Source of the DNA: Symsagittifera roscoffensis
Taxonomy: Eukaryota; Xenacoelomorpha; Acoela; Convolutidae
Length of the DNA stretch: 64,000 nt
Direction of reading: 5' to 3'
NCBI RefSeq assembly: GCF_963678635.1
Contig: NW_026971269.1
Coordinates: forward strand, 1 to 64,000
Position 1 is the first letter of the stretch. Each line of letters starts with the position of its first letter. This document shows positions 63,214 to 64,000 of the stretch, one piece after another. The notes beneath the pieces are model-generated. The model worked only from the letters and a program-made list of their open reading frames with translations, was not told where the DNA came from and made no database searches. A program made the translations under genes and the position numbers.

Positions 63214-64000
63214 AAACTTTCGCTCCCGCCTTATGTTATATGACAAAATCTTATGTAATCAACCTGTCTAGCCATTTTGTTAACCTTGAAAAACAAAAGG
63301 TTTTTTTTTCGTTATTTCCTTTAAGTAGTAAAATTAAGGCATTATGATCTGTGATTACTCTAAAGGGTCTTCCTAGGAGATAGTTTCTGCAGAATTCAGC
63401 CACCCACCCCCCCCCCCCCCCCCAAGAACTCATTCGTTGAAAATTTGTTTTTAGCTGCGTTTAAGAAACGCGAGTCGAATGAACTTGGCCGCCACCCCTC
63501 GGGTCCTATGTGTTCGAGCGCAGCCACTAAATTGATGTGACTCGCGTCGCATAGATGTCTTATTGTTTATCGAAATGTTTCAATTCGACCATATTTGCTA
63601 TTCCAAGTTTGATATTTTCGAACGCAATTTAGCAATATTTGGTTCATTTGAATTCGTTTTATATGCTTAATTGTAATCTAGCTGGTGATGATAAATCTGT
63701 TAGGGCTTGGAGGTGTTTGTGAAGGCTCTTTATTGAGCTCATAAACGATTTTAGGTGGATATTCGTTTTCGGAATTTTCTCCATCAAGGATATGTGTTCG
63801 ATTTTGGTCCCCTTAATTGTTAAAAAAATGTCGTCGATAAATGCCTTCGCTTGCGGAAACTTAATATGGATTGAGTCAACTACTCTCTGGAACTCTAACG
63901 GCATGTGAAAAATTGCATCGCTTACTGGTAAAAGTTAGGTCAATTTTGTTTTTTTTTAGTTGTCCTATTGTATCTGCGTGCTACTCAATGTTCTGCATCT
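63180..64000 (-). pseudogene. Ty3/gypsy-type retrotransposon RT-RNase H relic
   Basis: This is a minus-strand remnant of a pol polyprotein entering from the right edge. The reverse transcriptase part (63,659-63,904 and beyond) has MPLEFQRVVDSI and the active-site stretch AKAFIDDIFL (Y/F-x-DD box as FIDD). It then jumps to a downstream block, LKSFMSSIKSLHKHL, so part of the RT palm/thumb is deleted. RNase H follows in broken frames: a CDASH box near 63,535-63,551, GPEGW, then YLLGRPFRVITDHNAL and SRLTKWLDRL (63,251-63,433), and finally HKAGAK near 63,210. Many stops and deletions make it non-functional. Integrase is not seen to the left. Order and motifs are those of Metaviridae-type elements. 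Confidence 0.85.
63407..63423. repeat. C17 homopolymer inside RNase H relic
   Basis: Seventeen consecutive C bases (G on the coding strand) interrupt the RNase H relic right after the TNE motif, where the family has a short hydrophobic helix. Confidence 0.9.

Overview
The window looks like repeat-rich eukaryotic DNA, most likely from an invertebrate animal. There is no bacterial-style gene order, no intact gene, and a decayed Ty3/gypsy-type retrotransposon lies in the right flank. I cannot name the species.

About 95% of the window (1,893-62,564) is one nested tandem array. Four large units lie head to tail in the same orientation: unit I 1,893-16,663 (14.8 kb), unit II 16,664-33,148 (16,485 bp), unit III 33,149-49,611 (16,463 bp) and unit IV 49,612-62,564 (12,953 bp). 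Inside them are smaller tandem duplications of 5.2, 3.0 and 4.0-4.4 kb, whose breakpoints show short microhomology or short unassigned filler. Units II, III and the left part of IV are almost identical, so the last amplification steps are recent, or an assembly error has to be excluded.

Each unit is built from the same modules. I name them in + strand order: G, M, E (a long decayed reading frame on the minus strand), H (about 0.5 kb spacer with two hairpins), C (a second decayed minus-strand gene), N (non-coding, with G-rich repeated words) and T (T-rich tract plus a hairpin). On the coding strand the order is therefore T-N-C-H-E-M-G, and the relic continues past the array edge into the left flank (1-1,892). 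Module E carries a stretch resembling an SGNH/GDSL-type hydrolase. C, M and G resemble nothing I can name. All copies carry stops and frameshifts, and several of these are shared between distant units, so the coding sequence was broken before amplification. The array is best seen as satellite-like DNA made from a dead mobile-element or virus-like gene cluster, although that origin is inference.

The left flank (1-1,892) holds more of the same minus-strand relic and no intact gene. The right flank (62,565-64,000) holds about 600 bp without a recognisable gene, followed by a decayed reverse transcriptase and RNase H region on the minus strand, interrupted by a 17-base C homopolymer and running off the window end.
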